Shown: piece by piece, positions 27,201 through 34,856 of the stretch | Numbering within the stretch: position 1 is the first letter of the stretch | Layout of the letters: every line of letters begins with the position of its first letter | Assembly (NCBI GenBank): GCA_937890005.1 | Contig: CALBZA010000034.1 | Span: forward strand, 40,767 to 104,766 | Length of the DNA stretch: 64,000 nucleotides | Direction: 5' to 3' | Source of the DNA: an uncultured Verrucomicrobia subdivision 3 bacterium | Lineage (GTDB): Bacteria > Verrucomicrobiota > Verrucomicrobiia > Limisphaerales > DASXHY01 | Program-made: the position numbers and the translations under genes | Notes under the pieces: model-generated | Seen by the model: the letters and a program-made list of their open reading frames with translations, nothing else | Database searches by the model: none | Told to the model about the DNA's origin: nothing

Positions 27201-27273
27201 GCCTGAAGAAGGCAAACCGTCCCGATTTTCCCGTCGAAACCATCCGTCCATGTTGAACCACGTCGATCACTGA
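24232..27273 (+). CDS. Sensor histidine kinase with periplasmic two-component propeller
   Basis: This 1013-residue membrane sensor has a signal peptide ending near GFAAERP, then 14 or so propeller repeats of the Reg_prop type (for example QDRVGYLWLGTPYGLIRFDG). A Y_Y_Y domain at about 640-745 (RFKRQLSGFDENWMEDG; YEFRVTACNNDG) and one transmembrane segment (AVCLLVFAASIGGIARYV) follow. The cytoplasmic kinase has a HisKA_3 dimerisation helix with phosphorylated His802 in RIARDLHDDLG, and a HATPase domain (EILNNILKHSGA; RDNGVGF). This layout is like the hybrid sensors that respond to oligosaccharides in Bacteroidetes, except that the receiver is on a separate protein, encoded 18 bp downstream. 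It sits just after the glycanase operon, so a glycan signal is likely. Confidence 0.93.
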   Translation: MNRQPLLFVISVLAVALIGAKTGFAAERPDAFPSISNEYLVENWQTEEGLPRNSITTITQDRVGYLWLGTPYGLIRFDGVSFVSFEHNTSPVLAQGEVRKVFVDRENTLWLATRRSSLLRCTMTNEQLHVERVPLPARLSVDSITQDRQGTLWITRGDGGLFKMVDGQLSATTDLSQLATGTLLFKLLSDARDDVWFYRQNSYGVIGDDGQVAAHVVIPDSVITLAPGRKGGMWLSTGTELRFLKPDETSGGEFVTVLPFELHGVTVMHEDRAGMLWIGTRGLGIFRWNGSKIQRINEINHTVRAIQEDMEGNLWVGTEGAGLFKLRPRQFQLPPIPSRPDENVISVSGDWLVPRSGGLGRIESDGRIVINEHLVRGHLTSVCDDQQGGIWVGTGSGQLIHLDADGRRTFTATIGVPGAQARVLYLDSRSNLWVGCFPNRLFCVPFGEENRLRELTATNFRHFTITAITEDQDGRIWVGTTGGEVHRQEGAGNRFVTYGQNAGLPGTPIGSLLSSRDGALWIGTLGGGLGSIPKNGSRFIPAPPDLCDNVVSQLIEDGEWLWAGTSHGLYRIDLEGLRAAMNGQGVSVASVHFGRMDGLPSVECAAGYQPSACKTASGQLRFATSKGVAMINSGMMPLNKLPPPLHLERVLVDGVPVSGPGPIRLSHQFRKIEFDYAALSFTSPDKVRFKRQLSGFDENWMEDGTKRSANYPRLPPGRYEFRVTACNNDGLWNPMPMVYSFEVKAAPWQTAWFKAVCLLVFAASIGGIARYVSTVRIRRRLRQLEQEDALNRERIRIARDLHDDLGARLTQMAFVTDLAAAEAGASPEMQAQLHEVSEQARLATRSLDETVWMVNPLKDSLPQLITYISHYANEFFRHTPISCRQRIGITLPDYPMPAEVRQHIFYTVKEILNNILKHSGATEVWLRIGFRGSRLRIVIRDNGVGFAPSDAPRHRHGLENMQRRLAAVGGRCILHSRPGRGTAIMLLVNLPEEGKPSRFSRRNHPSMLNHVDH

Positions 27274-27291
27274 CCTGAACCCCGAAAAGCC

Positions 27292-27951
27292 ATGTCCATC
27301 CGTGTTGCGATAGTCGAAGACGATCTGGGAGTGCAAAAGGCTCTCAAAGCGATTGTGCAGAGGGCGCCGAGCCTGAGTTTTTCCGGCGCCTACGGCAGCG
27401 CCGAGGAGGCGTTCGGCAAGATCGTTCAGGAACGTCCGGACGTGGCGCTCGTGGACATCAACCTGCCAGGCAAGAGCGGCATCAAGCTGGTGTCCGAACT
27501 CAAAACGCGCCTGCCGAAGCTGCAGGTGATGATGATCACCGTTTACGAGGACGGCGACCAGATCTTCGCGTCGCTCCAGGCCGGGGCGTCGGGCTACATG
27601 CTCAAACGATCCCAGCCCGAGGAAATCGTCCAGGGCATCGAGCAATTGCACACGGGCGGCTCGCCGATGTCGCCGGACGTGGCGCGGAAAGTGGTTTCCT
27701 TTTTCCAACAGCGCAAGACCAGCCCCGCGAATCTCGACCAGCTCACGTCGCGTGAGATGGAAATTCTCACCGAACTGGCCAAGGGCTATCGGTACAAGGA
27801 GATCGCGGATCGATTGAAGATCGGCATCGAAACCGTCCGCACCCACACGCATCACATCTACGAAAAGCTCCATGTCCAGTCGCGCACGGAGGCCGTGGTG
27901 AAATTCATGCAGAGCTCCTCGGGCGGCGATTCGGTGATGCCCGGGACGTAA
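27292..27951 (+). CDS. NarL/LuxR-family response regulator
   Basis: This 219-residue protein has a receiver domain with the acidic pocket Glu9-Asp10-Asp11, phosphorylated Asp55 (ALVDINLPGKSGI), Thr83 and Lys105 (GYMLKRSQPEE). A LuxR-type helix-turn-helix follows at the C-terminus (LTSREMEILTELAKGYRYKE; GIETVRTHTHHIYEKL). It pairs with the sensor kinase encoded immediately upstream and is probably its transcription factor. No receiver or helix-turn-helix residue is missing. The sulfatase gene follows about 90 bp downstream. It is a plausible, but unproven, regulator of the 19-bp operator-like palindromes found nearby. Confidence 0.95.
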   Translation: MSIRVAIVEDDLGVQKALKAIVQRAPSLSFSGAYGSAEEAFGKIVQERPDVALVDINLPGKSGIKLVSELKTRLPKLQVMMITVYEDGDQIFASLQAGASGYMLKRSQPEEIVQGIEQLHTGGSPMSPDVARKVVSFFQQRKTSPANLDQLTSREMEILTELAKGYRYKEIADRLKIGIETVRTHTHHIYEKLHVQSRTEAVVKFMQSSSGGDSVMPGT

Positions 27952-28044
27952 TGGAGTCCGCACCCGTAAACCGCGCCGCATCTTCCGCTCCCCGAATCGC
28001 AAAAGGGGGCGAATGGGGAACGGGAGGCCAATCCTGTCTTTTTT

Positions 28045-29538
28045 ATGCACGCAGCAAATCACAATACCCTGAATCGTTTCGCGGGACTGTTGCTGGTCCT
28101 GGGATCCCTGGTCGCGTCGGCCGTTCATACGCTGGCCGCGTCGAAACCAAACATTGTTTTCATCCTGGCCGACGACCTGGGCTGGGCGGATGTGGGCTTT
28201 AACAATCCGGACTGTTTTTACGACACCCCGAATGTGGATCGGCTGGCGCGGTCGGGCTTGAACTTCACCTCGGCCTACGCGGCCAGTCCCGTATGCAGTC
28301 CCACCCGGTTCAGCATCATGACCGGCAAGAGCCCCGCGCGCGATGCGGTCACCGACTGGTTCACCGGAACGCGCGAAGGACGATTCAAATCCGCCGAGCT
28401 CAAGAACTACATGTCGCTGGAGGAAGTCACGCTGGCCGAGGCGCTCAGGGACGGCGGGTATCGGACGGCCTTCGTCGGCAAATGGCATCTGGGCGAGGAC
28501 GAGAAATACTGGCCGGAGCATCAGGGCTTCGAGATCAATGTCGGCGGTTGGGCGGCCGGATCTCCGCGGCCCGGATATTTCGCGCCGTTCAACAATCCGC
28601 GCCTGCCGCCGTATCCCGACGGCAAACACCTGCCCGAGGCGTTGACGGATGAATCGCTTCGGATTCTGGAGCGGTTCAAACAGGGCCCGTTTCTGCTGTA
28701 TCTGTCGTATTACTCCGTGCACAGCCCGTTTCAGGGACGATCCGATTTGGTTGCCAAGTATGAAAAGCGCCGGGCGGAGCGGCTCGCGCAGGGCAAACCC
28801 GAGTTTGGCTCCGAGGAACAGGTCTGGCCGGGGAAGGCCGCGCGCCAGGTTCGAACCCAACAGGCGCACGCGGTTTACGGGGCGATGGTGGAGGCCATGG
28901 ACGAACAGATCGGACGTGTTCTCGCGAAACTCGACGAACTGGGCATCGCCGACAACACGGTGGTGATCTTCACGTCCGACAACGGCGGACTGTCCACGTC
29001 CGAGGGCTTGCCGACGTCCAATCTTCCGCTGCGCGGCGGAAAGGGGTGGCTTTACGAAGGCGGCGTGCGTGAACCGCTCATCGTGCGCTGGCCCGGCGTC
29101 ACCAAGGCCGGATCGCAATGCGCCGTTCCCGTGAACAGCACGGACTTTTATCCGACCTTCCTGGAGATCGCCGGCTTGCCCACGAAGCCGGAGCAGCATC
29201 TCGATGGCATTTCCTTCGCCTCATTGCTCCGTGGCGGCGCGCCTCAAGACCCGCAGCGGGCCATTTGCTGGCATTATCCGCATTACTCGAACCAGGGCGG
29301 TTTTCCGGGCGGCGCCATCCGGGTTGGCGACTGGAAACTGATCGAGCGCTACGAAGACGGCCGTGTCAGCCTTTACAACGTGGTGCGCGACATTGGCGAA
29401 CAGAACGATCTCGCGGAACAGGAAGTTGAGCGCGTCAAGACCATGCGCGGCCAGTTGCATGCCTGGTACCGTGAAACCGGAGCGAAATTCCTTCGCCCGA
29501 AGACGCCGAACGGAACGCAGCCCTGGCGGCCGGATTGA
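28045..29538 (+). CDS. Secreted sulfatase (S1 family)
   Basis: This 497-residue sulfatase has a signal peptide (GLLLVLGSLVASAVHTLAA), KPNIVFILADDLGWADVGF, and the formylglycine motif CSPTRFSIMTG with Cys84. VGKWHLGEDEKYWPEHQGF and TSDNGGLSTSEG complete the active site. The GKWHLG and RGGKGWLYEGGVREPLIV segments are close to arylsulfatases acting on sulfated polysaccharides such as carrageenan or fucan, though the substrate cannot be decided here. It is the third sulfatase of the region, 93 bp after the response regulator. No copy of the 19-bp palindrome lies just upstream, so it is probably transcribed from the sensor operon or its own promoter. Confidence 0.9.
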   Translation: MHAANHNTLNRFAGLLLVLGSLVASAVHTLAASKPNIVFILADDLGWADVGFNNPDCFYDTPNVDRLARSGLNFTSAYAASPVCSPTRFSIMTGKSPARDAVTDWFTGTREGRFKSAELKNYMSLEEVTLAEALRDGGYRTAFVGKWHLGEDEKYWPEHQGFEINVGGWAAGSPRPGYFAPFNNPRLPPYPDGKHLPEALTDESLRILERFKQGPFLLYLSYYSVHSPFQGRSDLVAKYEKRRAERLAQGKPEFGSEEQVWPGKAARQVRTQQAHAVYGAMVEAMDEQIGRVLAKLDELGIADNTVVIFTSDNGGLSTSEGLPTSNLPLRGGKGWLYEGGVREPLIVRWPGVTKAGSQCAVPVNSTDFYPTFLEIAGLPTKPEQHLDGISFASLLRGGAPQDPQRAICWHYPHYSNQGGFPGGAIRVGDWKLIERYEDGRVSLYNVVRDIGEQNDLAEQEVERVKTMRGQLHAWYRETGAKFLRPKTPNGTQPWRPD

Positions 29539-29567
29539 AATCCATTCCCGTTTGGGACCGGGGACGG

Positions 29568-29614
29568 TTTTTGAAAAATAGCAGCCGCCGAGGCCTCGTC
29601 ACCTCGGCGGCTGC
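29568..29614 (-). terminator. Intrinsic terminator / repeat hairpin between convergent genes
   Basis: GCAGCCGCCGAGG-CCTCGTCA-CCTCGGCGGCTGC is a perfect 13-bp stem with an 8-nt loop. On the minus strand it is followed by TATTTTTCAAAAAC, so it ends the GH2 gene at 29656. A related copy without the left arm is at 13074. Confidence 0.7.
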
Positions 29615-29655
29615 GAAATCCGTTCAACGGCTTTGGAAATCTTCCGCGCCTGCTT

Positions 29656-32247
29656 CTACTCCTTGACCGATTGGATCCGCAACGTGGCGGCCGGCAATCC
29701 ATCCGATTGCGCGGTCAGTTCGATTGATCCCGGCTGACCCGCTTTGGTTCTGAGGATCACCAGGCACAAGCCGTTGAACGTGTCCATCGTGTTTCCCTGT
29801 AGGCTGAGCAGGCTGATTGGATTTCCGTTGTCCACGCCGGCGATTTCAGCCGGGCCGGTGACCGAAAAGTTCACGCGGTGATTTGCAGTCGGGACCACAT
29901 CGCCGGCCGCGTCCACCATCCTGACGGTGATGAAGCAAAGGTCGGCTCCATCGGCGCGAATTTTCGGGCGATCCGGATTGAGTTGAAGCTTGGCGGGTTT
30001 TCCGGTGGTGCGGCGAATCGCGTTAGCCCATGGTTTCCCCTCCCGATACACCACGGCCTTGAGTTCGCCGGGCTCGTATTTCACGTCGTTCCAGCGGAGA
30101 CGGTATTGGCCGACCGCCTTCTTCGCGCGGCCCAGCGATTTGCCGTTCAGGAACAGCTCCGCCTCATCGCCCGTGGTGTAGAGGTGCACCGGGGTGATTT
30201 CGCCCTCGCGTCCGGGCCAGTTCCAGTGCGGGAGCAAATGCGCCATCGGCAGGTCCGGACGCCAGCAGGATTGATAAAGGTAATAGCGATCCTTGGGAAA
30301 GCCGGCGAGATCGATGATCCCGAAATAGGAGGAGCGGGCGGGCAGATTGCCGCCCAGCCTGTCCATCTCCGCCTGCATCGCGCGACGTTCCGGCTCGGTC
30401 TGATAATTCAGCAGATTGCTGATGTCGCGGTTGTAGGGAGTCGGTTCGCCCAGGTAATCGAAGCCCGTCCAGACAAACTGGCCCGCCAGCGCGGGGAGAC
30501 GGTCGGCTGAATCGAAATCGATGTCGGGAATATTGGCCCAGCCGGGGGCGAATAGGTCATACGAGCTGACCTGGAAGTTGAAGAACCCTTCGCCCTTCCT
30601 GTTGCTCACGGGAAAGAAATAGGTGTCGCGGGAGCTGACCGCGGAGGCGGCTTCGGCGCCGAAGAACGGCTGGTCCGGATTGAGGCGGATGTGATCCAGG
30701 TAATTCGGCTTTTTCGCGAGGATCGCCTTGTAATTGTATCCTGCCACGTCCACGGTCCGGGCGAAGCCGTTGCGCATCGCCTGGTCGGCATGCATGCCGC
30801 TCGTCACCAAGCGGGTTGGATCCTCCCGATGAAACAGCGCGGTCAGGCGTCGGGATCGGTCCAGACTCCCCGGCTGCCCGGACTGTTCCTTCACTTCGTT
30901 GCCCGAACTCCAGAGAATGACGCTGGGATGATTGCGATCCCGCCGCACGAAGTTCACGACATCGCGTTCGTGCCACGCGTCGAAGTCCCGGGAGTAGTCG
31001 TTCGGCGTCTTGCCGAGTTTCCAGCAGTCGAACAATTCGTTCACGACCAGGATGCCCATACGGTCGCAGAGATCCAGCAGTTGCGGCGCGGGCGGATTGT
31101 GTGCGGTGCGGATGGCGTTGCATCCCATGGCTTGAAGAATCTGGAGTTGCCGTTCCGCCGCGCGGAGGTTGAACGCGGCGCCCAACGCGCCCAGGTCGTG
31201 GTGCATGCAAGCCCCTTGCAGCTTGACGATCCGGTCGTTGAGCAGGAATCCCTTCGTCACATTCCATTCGATCCTGCGAATGCCGAACGGCGTTTCCACG
31301 CGATCCACTTCCCGGCCGTCGGCGAAAACCGTCGTCTGCAACGTGTGCAGCTTTGGTGAATCCACGTCCCACAACTGCGGATTCGAAACGGTCAATGTGG
31401 CGGTCACGTGGTTGGTGGCGTTGGGTGCCAGTTCGGACGAGGCCGATCTGGTTTCGGCGAGGACGCGCCGGGTTTCCGGAGCGAGAACGCGCTGTTGAAC
31501 GACCACTCGGGCGGGCTTTGCGGATTGGTTGACCAGGGTGATTTCGGCCGCGATTTCCGCCCGGGCTTTGTCCACGTGCGGCGTGTGAACGAAAACGCCC
31601 CAGTGCGCGACGTGCAGCGGTGGCATTTTTTCCAGCCAGACGTTCCGATAAATGCCGCCGCCCGGATACCACCGTGCGGATTCGGGAGGATTGTCGATTC
31701 GAACCGCAACCACGTTGGTTGCGTTGAAGTTCACGAGGTCGGTGATCTCGACCTGAAACGAATTGTAGCCGTAGGCCCATTCGCCCGCGAAACGACCGTT
31801 CACAAAAATCTTCGGATGGGACATCGCGCCGTCGAAGGTGAGGAAGAGGCGTTTGCCCTGATCGGCGGCGGGAAGGAACAGCGGTTTGCGGTACCAGCCG
31901 ATGCCGGCGTAGGGGAGTTTTCCGGTGCTGCCGGGAAGATCGGGATGGAACGGACCTTCGATGCCCCAATCATGCGGCAGGTTCAGTAATCGCCAATCGC
32001 CGTCGTCAACCCCCGGCTGTTCGAGTCCGGTGGGTTCGGCTTTTTGGCTGCCGTCGGGCATGGGCCCGAATCGGACAAAGCGCCAGTTCGCATCGAACGA
32101 TTCGCGTGAACGAAGTTCGCCCGCTGCGACAACGGTAGTCAGAAGGCACAATCCGACTCCTGCGATCCCACACGTCCACAGAATCGCCCTCTCAAGAATT
32201 CCGAGGCATTGGCGTGATTTCAGGACGGTGCGGGTAGTCGTGTGCAT
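29656..32247 (-). CDS. Secreted GH2 beta-galactosidase-like enzyme with Ig-like C-terminal domains
   Basis: This 863-residue GH2 protein has a signal peptide (GIAGVGLCLLTTVVAAGEL). The sugar-binding sandwich contains NLPHDWGIEGPFHPDLPGST, typical of beta-galactosidases. The TIM barrel carries the acid/base Glu451 in LWSSGNEVKEQ and the nucleophile Glu532 in FFGAEAASAVS. A DUF4982-like region and an Ig-like domain (VNFSVTGPAEIAGVDNGNP) follow. It runs opposite to its neighbours and ends at a strong terminator hairpin. The 350-bp gap upstream holds two operator-like copies, one facing this gene. The likely activity is removal of terminal beta-galactose or a related residue. Confidence 0.88.
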   Translation of the reverse strand: MHTTTRTVLKSRQCLGILERAILWTCGIAGVGLCLLTTVVAAGELRSRESFDANWRFVRFGPMPDGSQKAEPTGLEQPGVDDGDWRLLNLPHDWGIEGPFHPDLPGSTGKLPYAGIGWYRKPLFLPAADQGKRLFLTFDGAMSHPKIFVNGRFAGEWAYGYNSFQVEITDLVNFNATNVVAVRIDNPPESARWYPGGGIYRNVWLEKMPPLHVAHWGVFVHTPHVDKARAEIAAEITLVNQSAKPARVVVQQRVLAPETRRVLAETRSASSELAPNATNHVTATLTVSNPQLWDVDSPKLHTLQTTVFADGREVDRVETPFGIRRIEWNVTKGFLLNDRIVKLQGACMHHDLGALGAAFNLRAAERQLQILQAMGCNAIRTAHNPPAPQLLDLCDRMGILVVNELFDCWKLGKTPNDYSRDFDAWHERDVVNFVRRDRNHPSVILWSSGNEVKEQSGQPGSLDRSRRLTALFHREDPTRLVTSGMHADQAMRNGFARTVDVAGYNYKAILAKKPNYLDHIRLNPDQPFFGAEAASAVSSRDTYFFPVSNRKGEGFFNFQVSSYDLFAPGWANIPDIDFDSADRLPALAGQFVWTGFDYLGEPTPYNRDISNLLNYQTEPERRAMQAEMDRLGGNLPARSSYFGIIDLAGFPKDRYYLYQSCWRPDLPMAHLLPHWNWPGREGEITPVHLYTTGDEAELFLNGKSLGRAKKAVGQYRLRWNDVKYEPGELKAVVYREGKPWANAIRRTTGKPAKLQLNPDRPKIRADGADLCFITVRMVDAAGDVVPTANHRVNFSVTGPAEIAGVDNGNPISLLSLQGNTMDTFNGLCLVILRTKAGQPGSIELTAQSDGLPAATLRIQSVKE

Positions 32248-32348
32248 AGAAGAGTGTGCGTCTGGATAAATTCCGGTTCGGTTTTGTCGGCCAGCGCGAG
32301 AGCGCCGCTTCTGAAACGTAAAAGGCTAGGGAACCGATGTCGGTTATC

Positions 32349-32367
32349 CATCCCACTTTTGCGGGAG
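32349..32367 (-). promoter_or_regulatory. 19-bp operator-like palindrome, copy 5
   Basis: On the minus strand CTCCCGCAAAAGTGGGATG lies about 100 bp upstream of the GH2 start at 32247 and faces it. It shares the divergent gap 32248-32600 with copy 6; no other gene is seen in that gap. Confidence 0.7.
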
Positions 32368-32434
32368 GCGTCGGTGGAGTCCCGGCTTGCCGGGAAAGGG
32401 TCGATTGGCGGGGTCCGGCGCGTGAATGAGACTT

Positions 32435-32453
32435 CTCCCACGAAAATGGGATA
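32435..32453 (+). promoter_or_regulatory. 19-bp operator-like palindrome, copy 6
   Basis: CTCCCACGAAAATGGGATA matches the consensus at 18 of 19 positions and lies about 150 bp before the start of the propeller-protein gene at 32601. Confidence 0.7.
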
Positions 32454-32600
32454 GAAGGGGACGATAACCGGATTCTATACTGCGCCCAACACTACGAAAA
32501 AGAGCCGTCAAGTCGCCAGATGCATTCGTATCAGTGTGCAGCGGCCGCGCAGATCAACGAACATAAGCCCTCCAACCATCAAGACAGTGATGCTGAGTCG

Positions 32601-34856
32601 ATGAAAAAGATAACCGTTATGAATCTTTCCAAACACGTTATTCGAATAATTCCTATTATCTGTCTCAGTCTCGTCGGCTCGGTCGCTTCCGCCGACGTCC
32701 TGGCGGACCTCGACTTCGAAACGGCGGGACAGTATTCGGCGAATTTTCGAGTGCTGAGCGGCAATGGCATGGCGGTGCAGACGTCAAACGGGGAAGCTAA
32801 CGACCACGTGGAAATCACGGGCGGCTCGTCTAATCCCACCGGGCTGGCGGCGGTTTACGACACTACACCGGAAGATGGGACCGAGCAGACCACGTTTACA
32901 GTCGGGCCGAACACCACGCTTACTGTGTCCCTCGATGTACGTTTTGGTTCGGCGAACAAATCTTTCGGCATCTACCTGATCAACCCGGCGAGCGAGAATT
33001 CCACGACGGCCTATCTGGCCCTGTTGAACGTGGATGCCAGCGGCGCGAACGAGCAGATCCGATTTTCCAAGAACGCCAATCCGGCCAACCTGGTCGGGGC
33101 AGGCACGCTGGTGAATGGCAGCTTCCCGAACAACGCGGACGCCGGGGCGACCGTGGGAGACGAGTTTTACAAGGTGACCCTCACCTACAACATCAATGGA
33201 GACGGCCGTCCGGTGCTCGGGTTGAAGGTGAATGAAACGACCAGCACGATCGTTTTCACGGATGTGCTCGCGTTCCCGCTTGTGGAAATCGGTTTCCGGG
33301 CCAGCCCCACCGGCGGGACCCAGGCGGCCAACGACCTCTGGTTCGACAACTTCGTGGTTTCAACCGAGTCCGCCACGGAGTCTGAGGCGACTATCATCGG
33401 CCAGCCGCTGCCGGCCTGGGTTTATGAGGGCAACTCGGTTGCGATCGACACGGTGACCTACGGCGGCACCCCGCCATTGTTCTATCAGTGGCATTTCGAG
33501 GGCTCGCCCATCGATGGTGAGACCAATGCCGCCATCAACCTGGTGGACGTCACGCCGACGATGGAAGGCAATTACAGCGTTACGGTGTGGAACGACTACG
33601 GCACGAACTCCAGCGCAAATGCTTTCGTCACGGTGGTGCCCCAATTCAACACGAGCCAGATGAGCAACATCTGGGATCTGCTTCCGGGCGACCGCGATTA
33701 CATCACCACCACCACCGGAGGTCAGCGCGGACTGGCTTACAATCCCGCCACCGACAACCTGCTCCTGGTGTCCCATGTGCCCACGAATGCCATCGTCATC
33801 CTCGATCCGGCCACGGGCGCGGAAAAAGGATTCATGAACGTCAGCGGCCTGCCCGCCGGCGCCGCCGGGGTGAATGTGATCGGAGTTGCCGACGACGGAG
33901 TGGTTTATGCCGTGAACGTGACCGCGAACGCGAGTTCACCTTCGACGCCCTTGATTCTGACCCGGTGGGACAGCGATGACGTGAGCGCCGAACCGGTGCA
34001 ATTGCTCGCTGGCGATCCTGGATACTACGCGACCGAGACGGGCGGGAATGCGCGGCGCTGGGGTGACAACATGACCGTGCGCGGGTCGGGTGCGGACACC
34101 CAGATCCTTCTGGGACCGGGGTTGCGGGACAATGTGGGCACGACCAATGTCTGCTTCTTCGTGACCGAGGATGGATTCTCGTTCATGCCGATGGTGATTT
34201 CGATCACCGGGGCGACGCAGGGCTTCTCGCAATGGGGTGTGGCGTTCGGGCCGGGCACGAACACCTTCTGGGCCAAGGGCACGGGCCGGCTGTACCTCGT
34301 GCAGTTCGATCTCGAAACGCAGACCGGTTTTGTCCTTCACAGCTACACCAATATTCCGAACAGCTGGAAACTCATCTCGACTGACAGCAGCAAGCGTTGG
34401 CTGGCGGGCGTGCATCGCGTCGGGAACGGGCTCGCGGACAATGTGCAGCTGTATGACATCTCCGATCTTGAAAACGGCCCGGTGCTGCTCGACCAGGAAA
34501 TCTTCACGACCGCCGTCCTGAGCGGTATCGAGTTCGGCGTCGGCTCCGGAGCAACGGCCTTTGGCGGAAACCGGCTGTTCGCCCTGAGCGAGGCGAACGG
34601 GATCAAGGCGTTCGAAATTAGCGAAAGCGTGCCGTTGTTGCCGTTCCCGGTGACGCTGGCACTCGAGGGCGTCGATCAGGTCCGACTGTCATGGCCCAGC
34701 GAGCCTGGACACACCTACCAGGTGCAGACCCGCAGCAGCCTTGTTGATGGTGAGTGGAGCGATGTCGGCGAGCCGATCACCGCGTCCGGGAGCAGTGCCG
34801 CCTGGACCAACACCATCGGCGGTTCCGCGCAATTCTATCGAGTGGAGGCGAAATGA
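32601..34856 (+). CDS. Secreted Ig-like / DUF4623-like propeller protein
   Basis: This 751-residue protein has a signal peptide (MNLSKHVIRIIPIICLSLVGSVASA). An N-terminal LamG-like sandwich covers about residues 35-240 (DLDFETAGQYSANFRVLSGN; NDLWFDNFVVS), followed by an Ig-like domain (YQWHFEGSPIDGETNAAINL). A beta-propeller region from about 350 to 650 resembles DUF4623 (GLAYNPATDNLLLVSH; GNRLFALSEANGIKAFEI). The end is the FN3-like tail (VRLSWPSEPGHTYQVQTRSS ... AQFYRVEAK). It has no recognisable active site and may bind glycans or act in adhesion. The next gene, a pseudopilin, starts by ATGA overlap, so both proteins are made together. Operator-like copy 6 lies upstream. Confidence 0.75.
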   Translation: MKKITVMNLSKHVIRIIPIICLSLVGSVASADVLADLDFETAGQYSANFRVLSGNGMAVQTSNGEANDHVEITGGSSNPTGLAAVYDTTPEDGTEQTTFTVGPNTTLTVSLDVRFGSANKSFGIYLINPASENSTTAYLALLNVDASGANEQIRFSKNANPANLVGAGTLVNGSFPNNADAGATVGDEFYKVTLTYNINGDGRPVLGLKVNETTSTIVFTDVLAFPLVEIGFRASPTGGTQAANDLWFDNFVVSTESATESEATIIGQPLPAWVYEGNSVAIDTVTYGGTPPLFYQWHFEGSPIDGETNAAINLVDVTPTMEGNYSVTVWNDYGTNSSANAFVTVVPQFNTSQMSNIWDLLPGDRDYITTTTGGQRGLAYNPATDNLLLVSHVPTNAIVILDPATGAEKGFMNVSGLPAGAAGVNVIGVADDGVVYAVNVTANASSPSTPLILTRWDSDDVSAEPVQLLAGDPGYYATETGGNARRWGDNMTVRGSGADTQILLGPGLRDNVGTTNVCFFVTEDGFSFMPMVISITGATQGFSQWGVAFGPGTNTFWAKGTGRLYLVQFDLETQTGFVLHSYTNIPNSWKLISTDSSKRWLAGVHRVGNGLADNVQLYDISDLENGPVLLDQEIFTTAVLSGIEFGVGSGATAFGGNRLFALSEANGIKAFEISESVPLLPFPVTLALEGVDQVRLSWPSEPGHTYQVQTRSSLVDGEWSDVGEPITASGSSAAWTNTIGGSAQFYRVEAK

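Noticed and set aside
26449..29199. A 916-codon open frame on the minus strand across the sensor, regulator and sulfatase genes
   Set aside because: The plus strand encodes clearly recognisable proteins here; the frame is a GC-rich shadow with no domain.
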